64,000 nt of DNA from Rhizophagus clarus (taxonomy: Eukaryota; Glomeromycota; Glomeromycetes; Glomerales; Glomeraceae), in assembly GCA_015698045.1 (NCBI GenBank), contig BLAL01000004.1, forward strand, positions 1,488,001 through 1,552,000, given 5' to 3'. This document shows, in pieces, positions 52,801 to 64,000 of this stretch. The position numbers and the translations under genes are program-made. Positions within the stretch are counted from its first letter, which is position 1. Every line of letters starts with the position of its first letter. The notes below the pieces were generated by a model. It ran no database searches. It worked only from the letters and a program-made list of their open reading frames with translations, and was not told the DNA's origin.

Positions 52801-54280
52801 ACAGTCATTTTTACATAATTAGTGCATTATAGAATGATCTTCAAAATCGTGCATCTTCTCATGCTCTAACGATGAACAAGACCTTCAAAAATATGAGGAA
52901 TTAATTACTTTATTACCATTCGTCCATTCCGTTATGTGATTTTCTCATATTACCTCTATTTCCTATCAGACAAGGAGTAAAATAAAGTAAGTTATTAATA
53001 GATATAAAAATTTAACATTAATAAAAAAAAATATAGACCTTACATAATTTGCTATTTTGTTTTCTACTATTTTAAAGAGGATATTTCTGTATTTTGTACT
53101 TCGTGAGCAACTTACTTTGCGTTGTAATAGCAAAGTTAAGTTGTGGCTTATGGTTTTATAAGTTGAACTTTTAGATATCGCTTTATTTAAGGTTTTCCAT
53201 TAAGTACCTAGACCAACAAATGAAAAAAAACAAAAGAATATACCATCAAAAAACGAAAAACATTCAACTACTTTAGTGGAAATGTAAACTAGGAAATTCC
53301 ACATGTGAAATGACTGAGACTTTGCAGTCTTTACAACTTCGTATATAATTATAACAAATAAACTCTAATTTAATGGTCGTTTAATTTTGTAAAATTTAAT
53401 TCTAACTTTTTGGTTATTGATGTTATTTTTTTATTGCAGTTTAGGTTTATAGCTTATTGACAATCAGATAAAATCGACATTTGCGTTATTACACGTAAAA
53501 ATATACTAGGTAAAAAGAGAAAGGAAGAAATAAGTATCAGATGAAACTCCTATAAAAAAAAATGAGTTCTAACAATGGAATCAAAACTAAAAATGCAAAG
53601 GAGCAATAGAGAAATTCAGTGAACTTTATTGATTTGTCCATTTTATTACATTTATTAATCCGTTTTATTGCATTTATTAATTAGAGTGAAATTTCCATGT
53701 TTATTCATTAATTTATCCATTTCATTAAATTTATTTATTTCCGTTTATCAATTAGGAATGTACTCTTATCTGCCGATCTGCAGAATTAAGCGGATTTGCT
53801 TACCTTGCGTTAAATGCTAAATTTTAAACGATTTTCATAATTTTCGGTACCCAAAAATGTTTTGTAATATCAGGAAGTCACCTGATAGATTATCATTTGA
53901 CGTGTCAACGTAAAATGGACGAAAAAAAAACCCCATTTCACAAAAAACCCATTTCTCATTCACATGATAATTTTTAGTGTGTATTATTAGAAAATGAGTA
54001 TATTTCAATAGAATAAAAAGTTTATTGGTCTTAATAGTTACAAATATTTACAAAAAATATTCGAGATTTAATATAACAAATTTATACGGCATCCTTGTCC
54101 TTTCTTATGATTTAAAGGTGTTATGTTGATAATTACAATTTATAATTTATTAATATAATATAGTATAAATCATTAAAATCTTTATATTAAATATTAATAG
54201 AGGAAATCATAATAATCACAATATATCAGAGAAAAATCACAATGGTAGTAGAATTCGGAGAATAACAAAGATGACAAAAG
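49899..54280. other. Spacer 2, part 2: non-coding, partly duplicated
   Basis: Between about 50650 and 51450 this matches spacer 1 (37945-38570): shared strings include ATCACGATCAATTTCTGCAA, CACAGAATAACGCA and CATATATCTTCTCATA. From about 51450 rightwards the match stops, and the sequence up to about 57775 has no partner in spacer 1. A minus-strand 85-codon ORF at 50220-50477 is unrecognised and unsupported. Confidence 0.55.
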
Positions 54281-54284
54281 AAAC

Positions 54285-54640
54285 AGGAACTTTGGTCTGG
54301 ACTTTGAAATTGTGAGATGAATCTACGAATGTAATTAACATTTTACTACTTTTTTTGGTTTAGGGACGTCACCAATATTCCCTTTTTTCATTTTTTCTTA
54401 GGAACGGCTTTGGATTTTGAGGGTTTGGATTTCGAAATTGCAATATGGTTCTGTGGATGTTTCATTTGCTGTTTTTTTTTTTTAGTTTTTTGATTTGGAA
54501 ACATTACTAACGCTCCTCTCTTTCTTTTTTTTAGGAACGGCTTTGGGCTTTGAGAACTTTGGCCTGTACTTTAAATTGCAAAATAGATTCGTGGGTGTTT
54601 CATTTTATCATTTTTTTGGGAGGAGGTTTTTTTTTGATTT
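54285..54640. repeat. Degenerate tandem repeat, unit about 130 bp
   Basis: Three related blocks start near 54285, 54412 and 54534. Each has GGAAC(G)GCTTTGG or GGAACTTTGG, then a TTTGAAATTG/TTTAAATTGC block, then an AT(A)GATTCG/GGTTCTG-like block, then a TTT-rich tail with ACGTCACTAAT or similar. The second and third begin right after T-runs ending in AG, like splice acceptors. Coding is not supported. Confidence 0.6.
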
Positions 54641-55370
54641 AAAAACGTCACTAATTATTCATTTCATTCATTCTTCATTTTCCTTTACACATTTATTTCC
54701 TTTCTTTTTTCTTTATTCTTTTTATTTTTGTCTCTATTACTTTTCGCGTTCTATTTCATTGTTTCTTTATTATCTTCCTTTTTTCCTCTTCATTTTTCTT
54801 CATCCTTTCCAATTCCTTTTTTTCCATTATCATTCTTGATCCTTTTCACTTTTCCATCATCCTTTTCATTTTTCCATTATCACTCTTGACCCTCCATCGA
54901 TTCATCATTCTCGATCCTTTTTGTTTCTCCATCGATCATTCTCGACCCTTTTTGTTTCTCCATCAATCATTCTCGATCCTTTTCATTTTTCCATCGATTC
55001 TTTTCGTTTCTCCATCATCATTCTCGATCCTTTGTTTCTACATTATCATTCTCGATTTTTTCATTTCTCCATCAACATTCTTGATCCCTTTTATTTATTC
55101 TCGATTACTTTTGTTACTCTATTACCATTCTCGTTTCCTTTTGTTTCTCCTTTTTGCTTATTTCTTCTTCTTTCCTCTCATTTCTTCATTATCATTATCA
55201 TTCCTCTTCTTTTCTCTATCATTTTTTTGTTCCTTTTAATGCCTTCTTTTTTCCTGTTTTTTCTTTAATTTTTCTTCCCATTTCTTTTTTCTGTTATCCT
55301 TTCTTATCCTTTTTTTTTTTTATTGTCCTTTACTGTTTCCCTTTATTCTTTTCGTCTCTTCTCATTATCT
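54640..55370. repeat. Polypyrimidine tract with CATTCTCGATCCTTTT repeats
   Basis: Over about 700 bases the plus strand is almost entirely T and C, with A only inside CAT/ATT words. A degenerate unit of about 25-35 bp (CATTCTCGATCCTTTT, then GTTTCTCCATC) repeats many times between about 54830 and 55130. The Phe/Ser/Leu-rich ORFs across it are artefacts of composition. Confidence 0.8.
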
Positions 55371-58161
55371 TTATTAAAAAAACATTAATCGTATTTATAT
55401 TATATAGATGTATATATAAACAATAAATTAAAATTTTATACATTTGCTTGTTATTAAAATAAAGATTTTTTATTACTGTAAATTTTTTTTTTTTTTGAGT
55501 TTTACTAACTATTACGGATGTTATATCAAAATGGATGTGAAAAGAAAAAAAAATTAGCCGTTTTTTTTTTAATAAAAAAATTATTTTATTATTTTTTTTT
55601 TTTTAATGAAATTTTTTTATGAAAAAAATATTACATATATCAGAAATTTTTGTTTGGGTCATAATAGAAAAAACTAAATAAAGTGCATGTGATATTTCAC
55701 CTCATTCCTTTTTTACATCAGCTCATGATTTTAAGCATCATATATAGCAAGCGTGAATACGTGATACTGTATAATAAACAATTCTGATTATTTTTTTAAA
55801 GCATTTTTCGTATTTTTATTTTTTTATAAAAAAAATTTTTTCTGAATCATATATACGATATTCTGAACTTAATAATAGAAAATAGAACTGGAAAAAATTT
55901 CTTTTTTTTTCAATGATTAATATTTATAGGTTATGGAAATCTGAATGGTATGTAAGTGCACCATTAGTATTAAAAAATGTATTATTATTTGATACGATAC
56001 GTCGATACGTTGTTTCAATATGGACTTTTAGAAATGTACTAATGTTTCTTTTTTTTTAAATTTTGTAGATCTTACTTGATGACCTCTTGGAACAGCATTC
56101 TGATGGTGGTGTCTTTTTCATTTATTTTATTTTTATTCAAATGGTTTACTAAGTTTCCTATATTTTCTAATTTTATAGATTTTGCTTGACGGCTTCTTGA
56201 AACAGCATTCTGGACGAAATATTTTATTGTTTTTTTTTTATTTAGGAGTTCAAACCTTATTATTTTTTAAATAATATTTATCAACATTCTTTTATAGGAC
56301 CCAGTCTTTTGTCATTTTCACTTGTTATAAAGTGGTATCATGATAAGTTCGATACCTTTTAAACTTTTATTCCTTTTTAGTGTGTTTTTTAATGCTTCTT
56401 CTTTTTTTTATAGGTCCGGTCTTCGATTTTCTGAATAACAGGAGTAAATTTCGAGTTAATTTTTTCTTTCTTTAGGAAACATTTTTAAATATTTCCTTTT
56501 TTTTTTGTACGTTAAGTTTTACTCCTTAAATAATAATGTAAGTTTTAATTCTTTCACTTCCTTCACTTAGAAATCATTTTTCTAACATTTTCTTCTTTCT
56601 TTTATAAGATTTAGGCTTCGATCATTAGATTATACTTGGGTGGTATCTTTCGATTAGTGATAATCAGTTGTGTGGCTCAGTTTGGTTGAAACCGTTCCCA
56701 CTTAAGAAAAATTAAGTCAAAAAACATATATAAACCTCTCCAAAAATTTATTTCTTTGACTTGAAACCAATAGAAGAAATTGGAAAAAATATTATAAAGT
56801 TAGTTTATTAAAAAAAAGAAAATACTTTTCAAAAATCCAGAATATTAATAACAAATGTCAAATAAATTTTAATTAAACAACTAGTCAATACATAATTTTA
56901 ATTTATTAAAACATCGTTATTGATACTTATTGTTATTTATTGAAAGTTTTTTTTTTTTCCTACTGTCTAAAAAAAATTTTTTAAAAAAAAAAAATAAAAA
57001 AAAAAACTGCAAATTGTATTTAATGTGAAATAACTACCAATATACTTGCAAAAACTCTCTAGTTACTTAATATAAAAACTTGATGGGAAGTTGATGGGAG
57101 TTTAATAGGGAGTTTATAAAAGAAAAAATTTTTTTTAACGCTACTTTGTTGAAGTAATTTCTTGATATCTCTGTCATATGATCACGTGCACAAGTGTGAT
57201 CATTTTTGCGAGACGATTTTTATTAAATTATTATCAAATTCCTTAATTTAGGCTAATTTTGTTAATTCCGCAAATCGGCGGATATGTTCAGTAAAAACTC
57301 AGTTATTTATAAAAAATGGAATAAACAATTCCGTTGTAATGACAGAAATCGATGAAGTCATGTGATCAATTAGATCATCAAGTTGAGATAGTCAAGTATA
57401 TAATACGAAATTAATAGTCATTTTATTATTAAAGTAGATCATTGATCAACGGATAAAATAATATATAAACCCCAGTTTGTAGACTTAGTAGAAGAGGCGT
57501 GAAGCATAGATTAGATTACGAATACTTAAAAATGTAACTACCTAATTATTTAGAGATAATAGTTTTTAGAGATTAAACAAAGTTTATATTTGAGAAAAGT
57601 AAAAGTTTATTATGTTATTTTGATTGTATTTCTTGTTGTGCTGGAAGTGGCAGAAGTTCGGCATGACACCGTGAATATGCAACATTTATGGAAAAATTAC
57701 GGAATCGCAAATATGTTAATCTAAACGGAAAAAACAATCAAATTACGGAAAAAACACGGCAGAAAATCACGGAATAAATTTTTTATGGTGCAGAACTTAG
57801 ACTCGCACTCGTGAAATTTTTTTTTTATTAATAATTTAAATTCATAAATTTAGTGACTAAATTTACGTTATTTATATAGGGAATGAAAGATTCATATAAT
57901 GAAAAAATTGACAACTCCAGCCAGTTGAAATACTTTGTTATTAGTTGCTTTAAATATTTAAGCTATATTTGAACGCGAGTATTAACTTAAACAATAGATC
58001 GCAAATTCGCAATCATTTTTTATACAAATAGGCAAAATAGTAAATAGAGGTTATCTTTATTAACTAAAATTCTTCATAACTTTGATAAATGGCACAAATA
58101 AAACTAATCAGATAATTTCATGACTAAAATAAATATTTATATATTTGATTGAGTGACCCAC
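55371..58161. other. Spacer 2, part 3: AT-rich, with short repeats
   Basis: Two related segments at about 56065-56103 and 56177-56213 (a T-run, TAGAT, CTTG, CCTCTTG/CTTCTTG, ACAGCATTCTG) look like a local duplication. At 57650-57790 the hexamers TTCCGT/ACGGAA recur. From about 57780 to 58161 the sequence matches the flank downstream of helicase copy 2 (39355-39815). No gene supported. Confidence 0.55.
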
Positions 58162-61100
58162 TCAGAATTCTTTTTGCTGGAAGATTTTGTTACTGTGAGA
58201 AGCATTAACTTCAATCTCGTATATATCTATCCATTTCTGAAATTGATCAATAATATTCTCTGCCTTCTGTAATTTAACTTTCAACCATTTAATATTTATT
58301 TCTTTATATTTCGCTGAATTCTCGTCAGTTATTGACAATGATTTTAATGCTTGTTGAACTTCTTTATAATGGCGATTCCTAAAATTATAAATTTCCCTGA
58401 ACTTAGTAAAAGAAAAAGCAAATATAAAAATCAAAGTGCTAACAAACCTTAATTCATTTTCCAATTCCAAAAGTTTTTTACTTTTGTTTAGATCAGGAGA
58501 ACAATTATTGATAAATGTTTTTATCTGATTATATAGTCGAGTCAGCTTCACGACTACGTCTACTGTTTGACCTCTCAATAAAATAACATATATGCGCACT
58601 GATTTTTTATTTATTTCTTTGGCAATTTCTTTGCAGAACACCATCATATCATAGTAAATCTTGTTCGGAGTTGGGTCATAACCAGGTTGTCGTGATTTTA
58701 CTCGTTTAAAAACTCGACGAATCCAATTTTGAATTTTTTTGACAGCTTCTAGCTTATGAAGCCAGGCCTGAATTTTTCTGATTTTTTTTATCTTGCGAAA
58801 CCAACCTTGAATTTTTCTAATTGCTTTTTGTGATCGAGAAAGATTACGAATTTTGCAATACCAAACCTGAAGATTATTTACAATTGTAACTTTCTCCTGA
58901 ATATTTACTGGTGATTTAATCTGCTGGAGAGCAGAATGGAAATCTTTAACTGATTTATACGTAAGCTTCTTAATATTACTTTTTTCTAGACTAGAAAATT
59001 TTGACAAAATTTGTGTACATTTCATATAATGGTGTACAATAACTAGGGAATCACAACCTGTTTCATTAAGATCATTACATAAAACATTTATAAGTTGTTC
59101 CAAAGATTTTTTTTCCAGGTATTTTTTAATTTTTATAGAAAATACTTTGTGATTCAATCTCTTGAAAAAAATAATGATCTTTGTTGCAAATTTTGATTCA
59201 TTTAGACCAATAAGGATCAGAAGACGTATCAGCCGAAGAATAACTGACAAGTAGACCTGTTCTTCACAAATCAGATGGTTAAGGAGTTGTTTGACTTGAT
59301 CAAAAGAATTCTCAATGACATTTAGATAATTCTCTCTTTCATAATTATGTTGATTATTTGAAATAAGCGGCTCGGCAGTAAATTCCTCAAAATAATTAAT
59401 CAGAAAAGCCCGAGGAATACAAAAGTCACAGTATCCGGGTTTAATTGTAAAAATTAAAGATATAGTAAATTCTATAAGAGATACAAGATTACCAAAAGCG
59501 TCAGATGTAACAAGATTAACCAGTTGAGCGTTATCAATAGCATATTGGATAAATATTTTTATATTTGAAATTGCACTAATCACATTATTAAAATAAAGAT
59601 GAAAAAAGAATGATGAAAGTCGATTTCCAATTGGTATTGCTGCTCTGGTATGTCCTTTGTAGTACTCGAAACCAATAGGCAAATTATTAGAGTCTGAAAG
59701 GATTTTTGTTTTTGATACTACCCAATTAAACTTATTAATACTCTGTCTGTCTTGTAACCACTGAAAAACATGCATATATTTCAATATAACTTCGAAGTTA
59801 TTGATGTACTTAAAATTGAATAACCATGTCCTGCGAGCAAAATAAACAAGTGTCTTGCGTTCAGGAAATTTAATGTAAGTGGCCTCCGGACAGCTTACTT
59901 GTGGTGATTGATAGCGAATATGAATTTTAATCAATCTATCAGTCCACCACTTCTGTAAGTTACGAATTTTTTTAATTTGTTCATTATTAAGATAGCCATT
60001 ATTTTTTAACACATTCACATCAAACTTTGCCATTACAGTGTATTGAAGACGAGCAAACATCAAACGTTGATATAGAATTGATGGTGTTGGTTTTACATGA
60101 TGTCGTCGACAATCGGATTCTTCACAGGAAGTAAATTTGTAACAAATTTGATAACTTATATCTGAAATATCTCTACCCTTCTGGTCGGCATTTTTGATAT
60201 GCTCGGAAATGCGGGGGACGAGACATTTTAAAATTCTTTGATGTACATCATTCATATCATAAATGTGCTGATCATTCCTTTTTTCTTCAACGTCATCTAT
60301 CCTGCTTTTATGCATGTTGTTAACGAAATGGGATTGGAGAAGTGGATTGCCGAATGGAATTTGCCGTTTTTGTAGGTTATTACCTCCTTTTTTTATACAG
60401 AAAATATTTTCAAAATTCTTTTTGTTTTGATTACTTTTTTTGCTAGTATTGATATCGTTTATAAAAGAAAAGACTAATTCACACATCCATTGGAGATATT
60501 GAAGTCGTTCATGATGGTGATGTTTGGCTTGAATACCAAATGATTGTGGAAGGATCTGCAACCATATGTTTACTGCATGAAACTCGATAGCAAGCTCTTT
60601 ACGATGCTTGAAAAATCGTATACACTCGTAAACCTTTTTGACATCTCTATCTAAGTAAGCTGAATATAAATTAAACTCTTCTATTAAATCATCCCAGTTC
60701 TCAGGTTTACTTGTCAATTGTGATTCAAATTCCACGATAAACTCTTTCGTCTTTAAAAGATATTTTTGAAGAGTACTATGACTCTTAATACATGTTATTG
60801 CTTCTTTCAATATATCAATCCTGCATATATACAGGATGAACTCGAATGTTTCGCAAATATCATTATTATCGTCAATCAATATTTTATACATATCAATGGC
60901 CTCATCATATTTGCCATCTGAAATAGCAGCAGAATGATAGTTGTCTTTAATGTGACGAGCAACATGTTGAAATGTCATTTCTTCAATTTCTTGTTTGTAA
61001 CTTTTATAATTAAAAATGTTAGAATATCATCGTTTTTTACAAGTTAGCTCAACGAGTGGAATTATAATTGGGCTCACCTCAATATAAAATTAGCTGCGAT

Positions 61101-64000
61101 TTCATAATGATGACCATTTTTATAAGCGAAAGCAGCGTCATCATACATCTCAGCCTTTTCAAAATACTTACCTGCTTTTAGATACTTTTTAGCCTCACGA
61201 TAATTATATGCAGCAGGTTCAAACATCCCTTGTTCGGCATAAATATCACCAGCTTCTTCGCACATGTTAATTTCCTTTAGACAAATGAACAAAATGTTAT
61301 AACATCTGTAAGTTAAAAATTCGAAAAGGTCGATATATGTATCATCATCAATATATTAAAAAACGAATATCCTACCTGATAGCATAAAGCTGCCTCTTCT
61401 GGTCGAGAGCACTCTTTAAAAGCTATTGCAGCACGAATAAAATTTGTTTTTATATTATCATCATCGAAATCATTTCTAGCAAGCTGTCGAAGATAGTTTG
61501 CATAAGCTAGTTTGCGGCTTTCTTCATTTCCGCTCTTTTTAAAACAAAAAACAGCCTAAAAGTAATTTAACTTCATTTAGTCACCTATTCTAAGACCGAA
61601 TAATTCAAAAGATTTACCTGCTCATATTGCCGTTGTTCAAAATAATCTACCCCCTTTCGATTCCACTCATCTGGACTACTTCCTCTAGCCCAATCGGAAA
61701 AAAATTCTTTCGCCTGTATCAGATTAGAAATAGTCTTTATGCTAAATAGCTTTTGATCATCTTTTTTCTGGTTACCATCGTTCCAATATTTCCGGATTGG
61801 CAAATCATACTCAGTATTTTCGTCACATATCGAGATTTTCCGCCGAGCCCTAGTTATCGCAACATAAAGATGTTTAAGCTCTGATGAAAGAATATAATGT
61901 TTCTCGTGAGAGAATGTCGGTACAGGTTCAGAAATTTCGCTTAAGGCAGCAAGAATTACCCGCCACTAAAATAATCAAGCAAGAATCAACAAATAATCTC
62001 GAATAATTTAAAGTAAAAGCACATAAATTTCTTACCTTTCGACATGCAGGTGAATCGGCAAAGAAATTGTACAAAATTACATCATCGTACTCCATACCTT
62101 TAGCGCCTAATATAGTCGTTACCATTGCACCTTCACCGACTAATTCCTGTACACGTGATTTAATGTCATCATCACGCACAATAATCACTTGATCAGCACC
62201 AAATTCAATAAATGCACTAGGCTCATCTGGCCTGTTGGTCTTAGAAAATTTAAAATATTCCTTTTGAAACCCATCTACGACAATAGGTCGTGGACCGTCA
62301 ACCACACTACGTTCAGGTGGCAGACGGTCAATAGAATTAGGGAAAAAGTGACGAATAAGTTCAACCACTGAAGCAGCAAGTTTAAGAATTCCATTGTGGC
62401 AACGGTAATTAACATTCAGTTCAAATAGTTTTGGTTTTAAAATAACGTTTTGTCTCCGAGTAAGTTCCCATTGATACATTAAGGCTCGTAAATCTATATT
62501 ATTAAAAAAGTGTTAAAACTAATTAGAAAAATAAACTTCTGATTTTAAATAAATACCTTGAAATCGGAAAGAAGACCCTTTAGCAATACATTGCGCTATA
62601 TCTCCAGCAAAAAAAATGCTACTAGTGCGATTAAAAATCTTCAGGATAAGTGCTAAATCTATAATATGATTATCTTGACATTCATCAATATAAACTTCAT
62701 GAATATGTAGGCTACTCAGTGCCTTTTTTTTGACATAACGAAAGATGGCTAGCGTTCTGCAAAGATTTCGAATAATATTAAAAGTTTGCTTAAAAATTGA
62801 AAATTATACGTTTGATCTTACCGATCTATCGAATCGTACTGATGTTTTCGCGCCTTCATCTTTTCATAATGCAGAAACATATCATAAATCTGGTCACGGT
62901 TATAGAAAAATACCGGATATTTTTTGGTACTGACTTCTATATAATCCTCTCTTGATAAGAAGTCCACTTCAGGATTTGTACCCTTAAATTTGTATGAAAA
63001 ATTAGATAAACGGAGCTTTAAATTTATTTTATACATTCATATGATGGATGGTATGAAATTAAATAATAATTCCTACCTTAATAATAGAAAATTCAGAGTA
63101 AACCAACTCGCAATCGAATTTATGATTATAATTATCTTTAAGAGATGGCCAATATTCTTTCCGAAATTTTTTGTAACACACAAAATTTTTGTCTTGTGTG
63201 TCGTCTGTTATATTATTGGAAGACCAGCAGTTAAATCTTTCTTTCTCCTTGTCACAAGAATCGATATTATCTGCGTTCAATTTTTCTTGTATTATTAAGT
63301 CCTGATTTTTGATACCATATGTTCCTTGAAGCATTTTGAAAAATTTATCAAAAGTAATAAACAAAGGAAAATATTCATCTGTCAGCCGCATATAATTAAA
63401 TGTGTTTGGAATTTTAGCTAATTCCTTTTTCTCATCTTTCTCTTCGTGCATTTTCAAAGTAGAAACGCATTCTTCCTTTTCTTTTTTCTCCCTATATTCA
63501 CGAAACATCGCCTTAGTCATCTTTTTCTCGGCGAGATCAGCAGACTTTCGCAACTTATCAAAATATTTCCTTACGTGGTAACGCAATATATGACTCGTTG
63601 TAATAAATATCTGTCTTTTGTAAAAATTTCTGTTATTGTCACGTAAAGATAGGTTTTTGTGGGGTTGGCTATTTAGGTACGAAGCGATCTGCCTAAACAC
63701 AATACATGTAGTCTTGCCAGTCCCTAAATATTGGATGTTTATTATGAAATAAGTCCAAAAAGCAAATTTATTTCTTAGTTACAAACAATTTTACTAACCT
63801 GATCGACCAACGACGATCGCTGACGTAGGGCAATTAATAATTTCATACTCTTTCTTGGATACTTGGAAAGTAAATTTAAGACCACCCAAGACTAGTGATT
63901 TATACAAGTTCTAAAAGAAAGAATTTTATCTATTAAATAAATTCTAATTAAATATCTACATATTATAGTCTATATACTTTACCGTTGATAATGGAACAAA
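58162..64000 (-). CDS. TRANK1-like UvrD/SF1 helicase, copy 3 (5' end off window)
   Basis: The visible exons are 64000-63983 (the end of exon 2), 63910-63799, 63723-63077, 62982-62822, 62756-62557, 62493-62036, 61965-61618, 61555-61376, 61274-61078, 61000-58448 and 58378-58162. They are open throughout and give 1696 residues. Exon 1 and most of exon 2 lie beyond the right edge. Helicase motifs are intact: GRSGTGKTT, DECQD, NYRCH (Ser to Cys versus copies 1 and 2) and VAITRARRKI. TPR-like helices and a CCCH-like CYKFTSC motif follow. The coiled coil is cut to one short segment, while three KIQxW motifs are present. The last intron (58379-58447) is 69 bases, a multiple of three, and has no stop. 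Confidence 0.88.

Noticed and set aside
54495..55426. Overlapping Phe/Ser/Leu-rich ORFs that look like membrane proteins
   Set aside because: Produced by the polypyrimidine strand in all three frames; no real membrane-protein pattern.
1..64000. CRISPR arrays, rRNA genes, tRNA genes
   Set aside because: Searched by eye on both strands; nothing with the required structure was found.

Overview
The window looks like nuclear DNA of an arbuscular mycorrhizal fungus (Glomeromycotina, most like Rhizophagus). It is very AT-rich and full of A/T homopolymers. Its genes carry many short introns (GT...CTAAC/CTAAT...AG). It holds two gene types that are hugely expanded in these fungi: tyrosine-kinase-like (TKL) kinases with a CxxC...WCxxCD zinc-ribbon leader, and TRANK1/UvrD-type superfamily 1 helicases. 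No rRNA, tRNA or CRISPR was found. All exon models were built by hand from splice signals, reading frame and comparison between paralogues inside the window.

Layout. 1-546 (-) is the 5' end of an unrecognised gene. 1190-1855 is a tandem repeat. 5639-10457 (+) is a 1528-residue Msb1-type protein (Rho/Cdc42 polarity). 13558-16126 (-) is a ten-exon secreted multicopper oxidase of 613 residues. 18866-20574 (-) is a five-exon AVT-type amino acid transporter of 455 residues. 21052-25365 (+) is a chain of three zinc-ribbon/TKL-kinase units joined through reading frame and introns; units 1 and 2 are damaged and unit 3 is intact. From 28474 to the right edge, three head-to-tail paralogues on the minus strand encode very large SF1 helicase proteins: copy 1 (28474-35970, 2244 aa), copy 2 (39816-47573, 2299 aa) and copy 3 (58162 to beyond 64000). 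Each has about 12 exons with nearly identical boundaries.

The helicase copies share one architecture: a helical N-terminus, a CxxCH motif, a region resembling the RelE/ParE fold, a UvrD helicase core, TPR-like helices, a CCCH-like motif, a coiled coil and IQ motifs. The coiled coil and the IQ motifs differ in repeat number between copies. The spacers between copies are themselves partly homologous, so a gene-plus-spacer unit was duplicated and then invaded by small mobile elements. These include a 491-bp TIR element with a TA target duplication, an 89-bp foldback flanked by 10-bp direct repeats, and a diverged inverted-repeat element. A stretch of about 6 kb is present only in the second spacer.

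Most of the remaining DNA is AT-rich non-coding sequence in which no gene could be supported.
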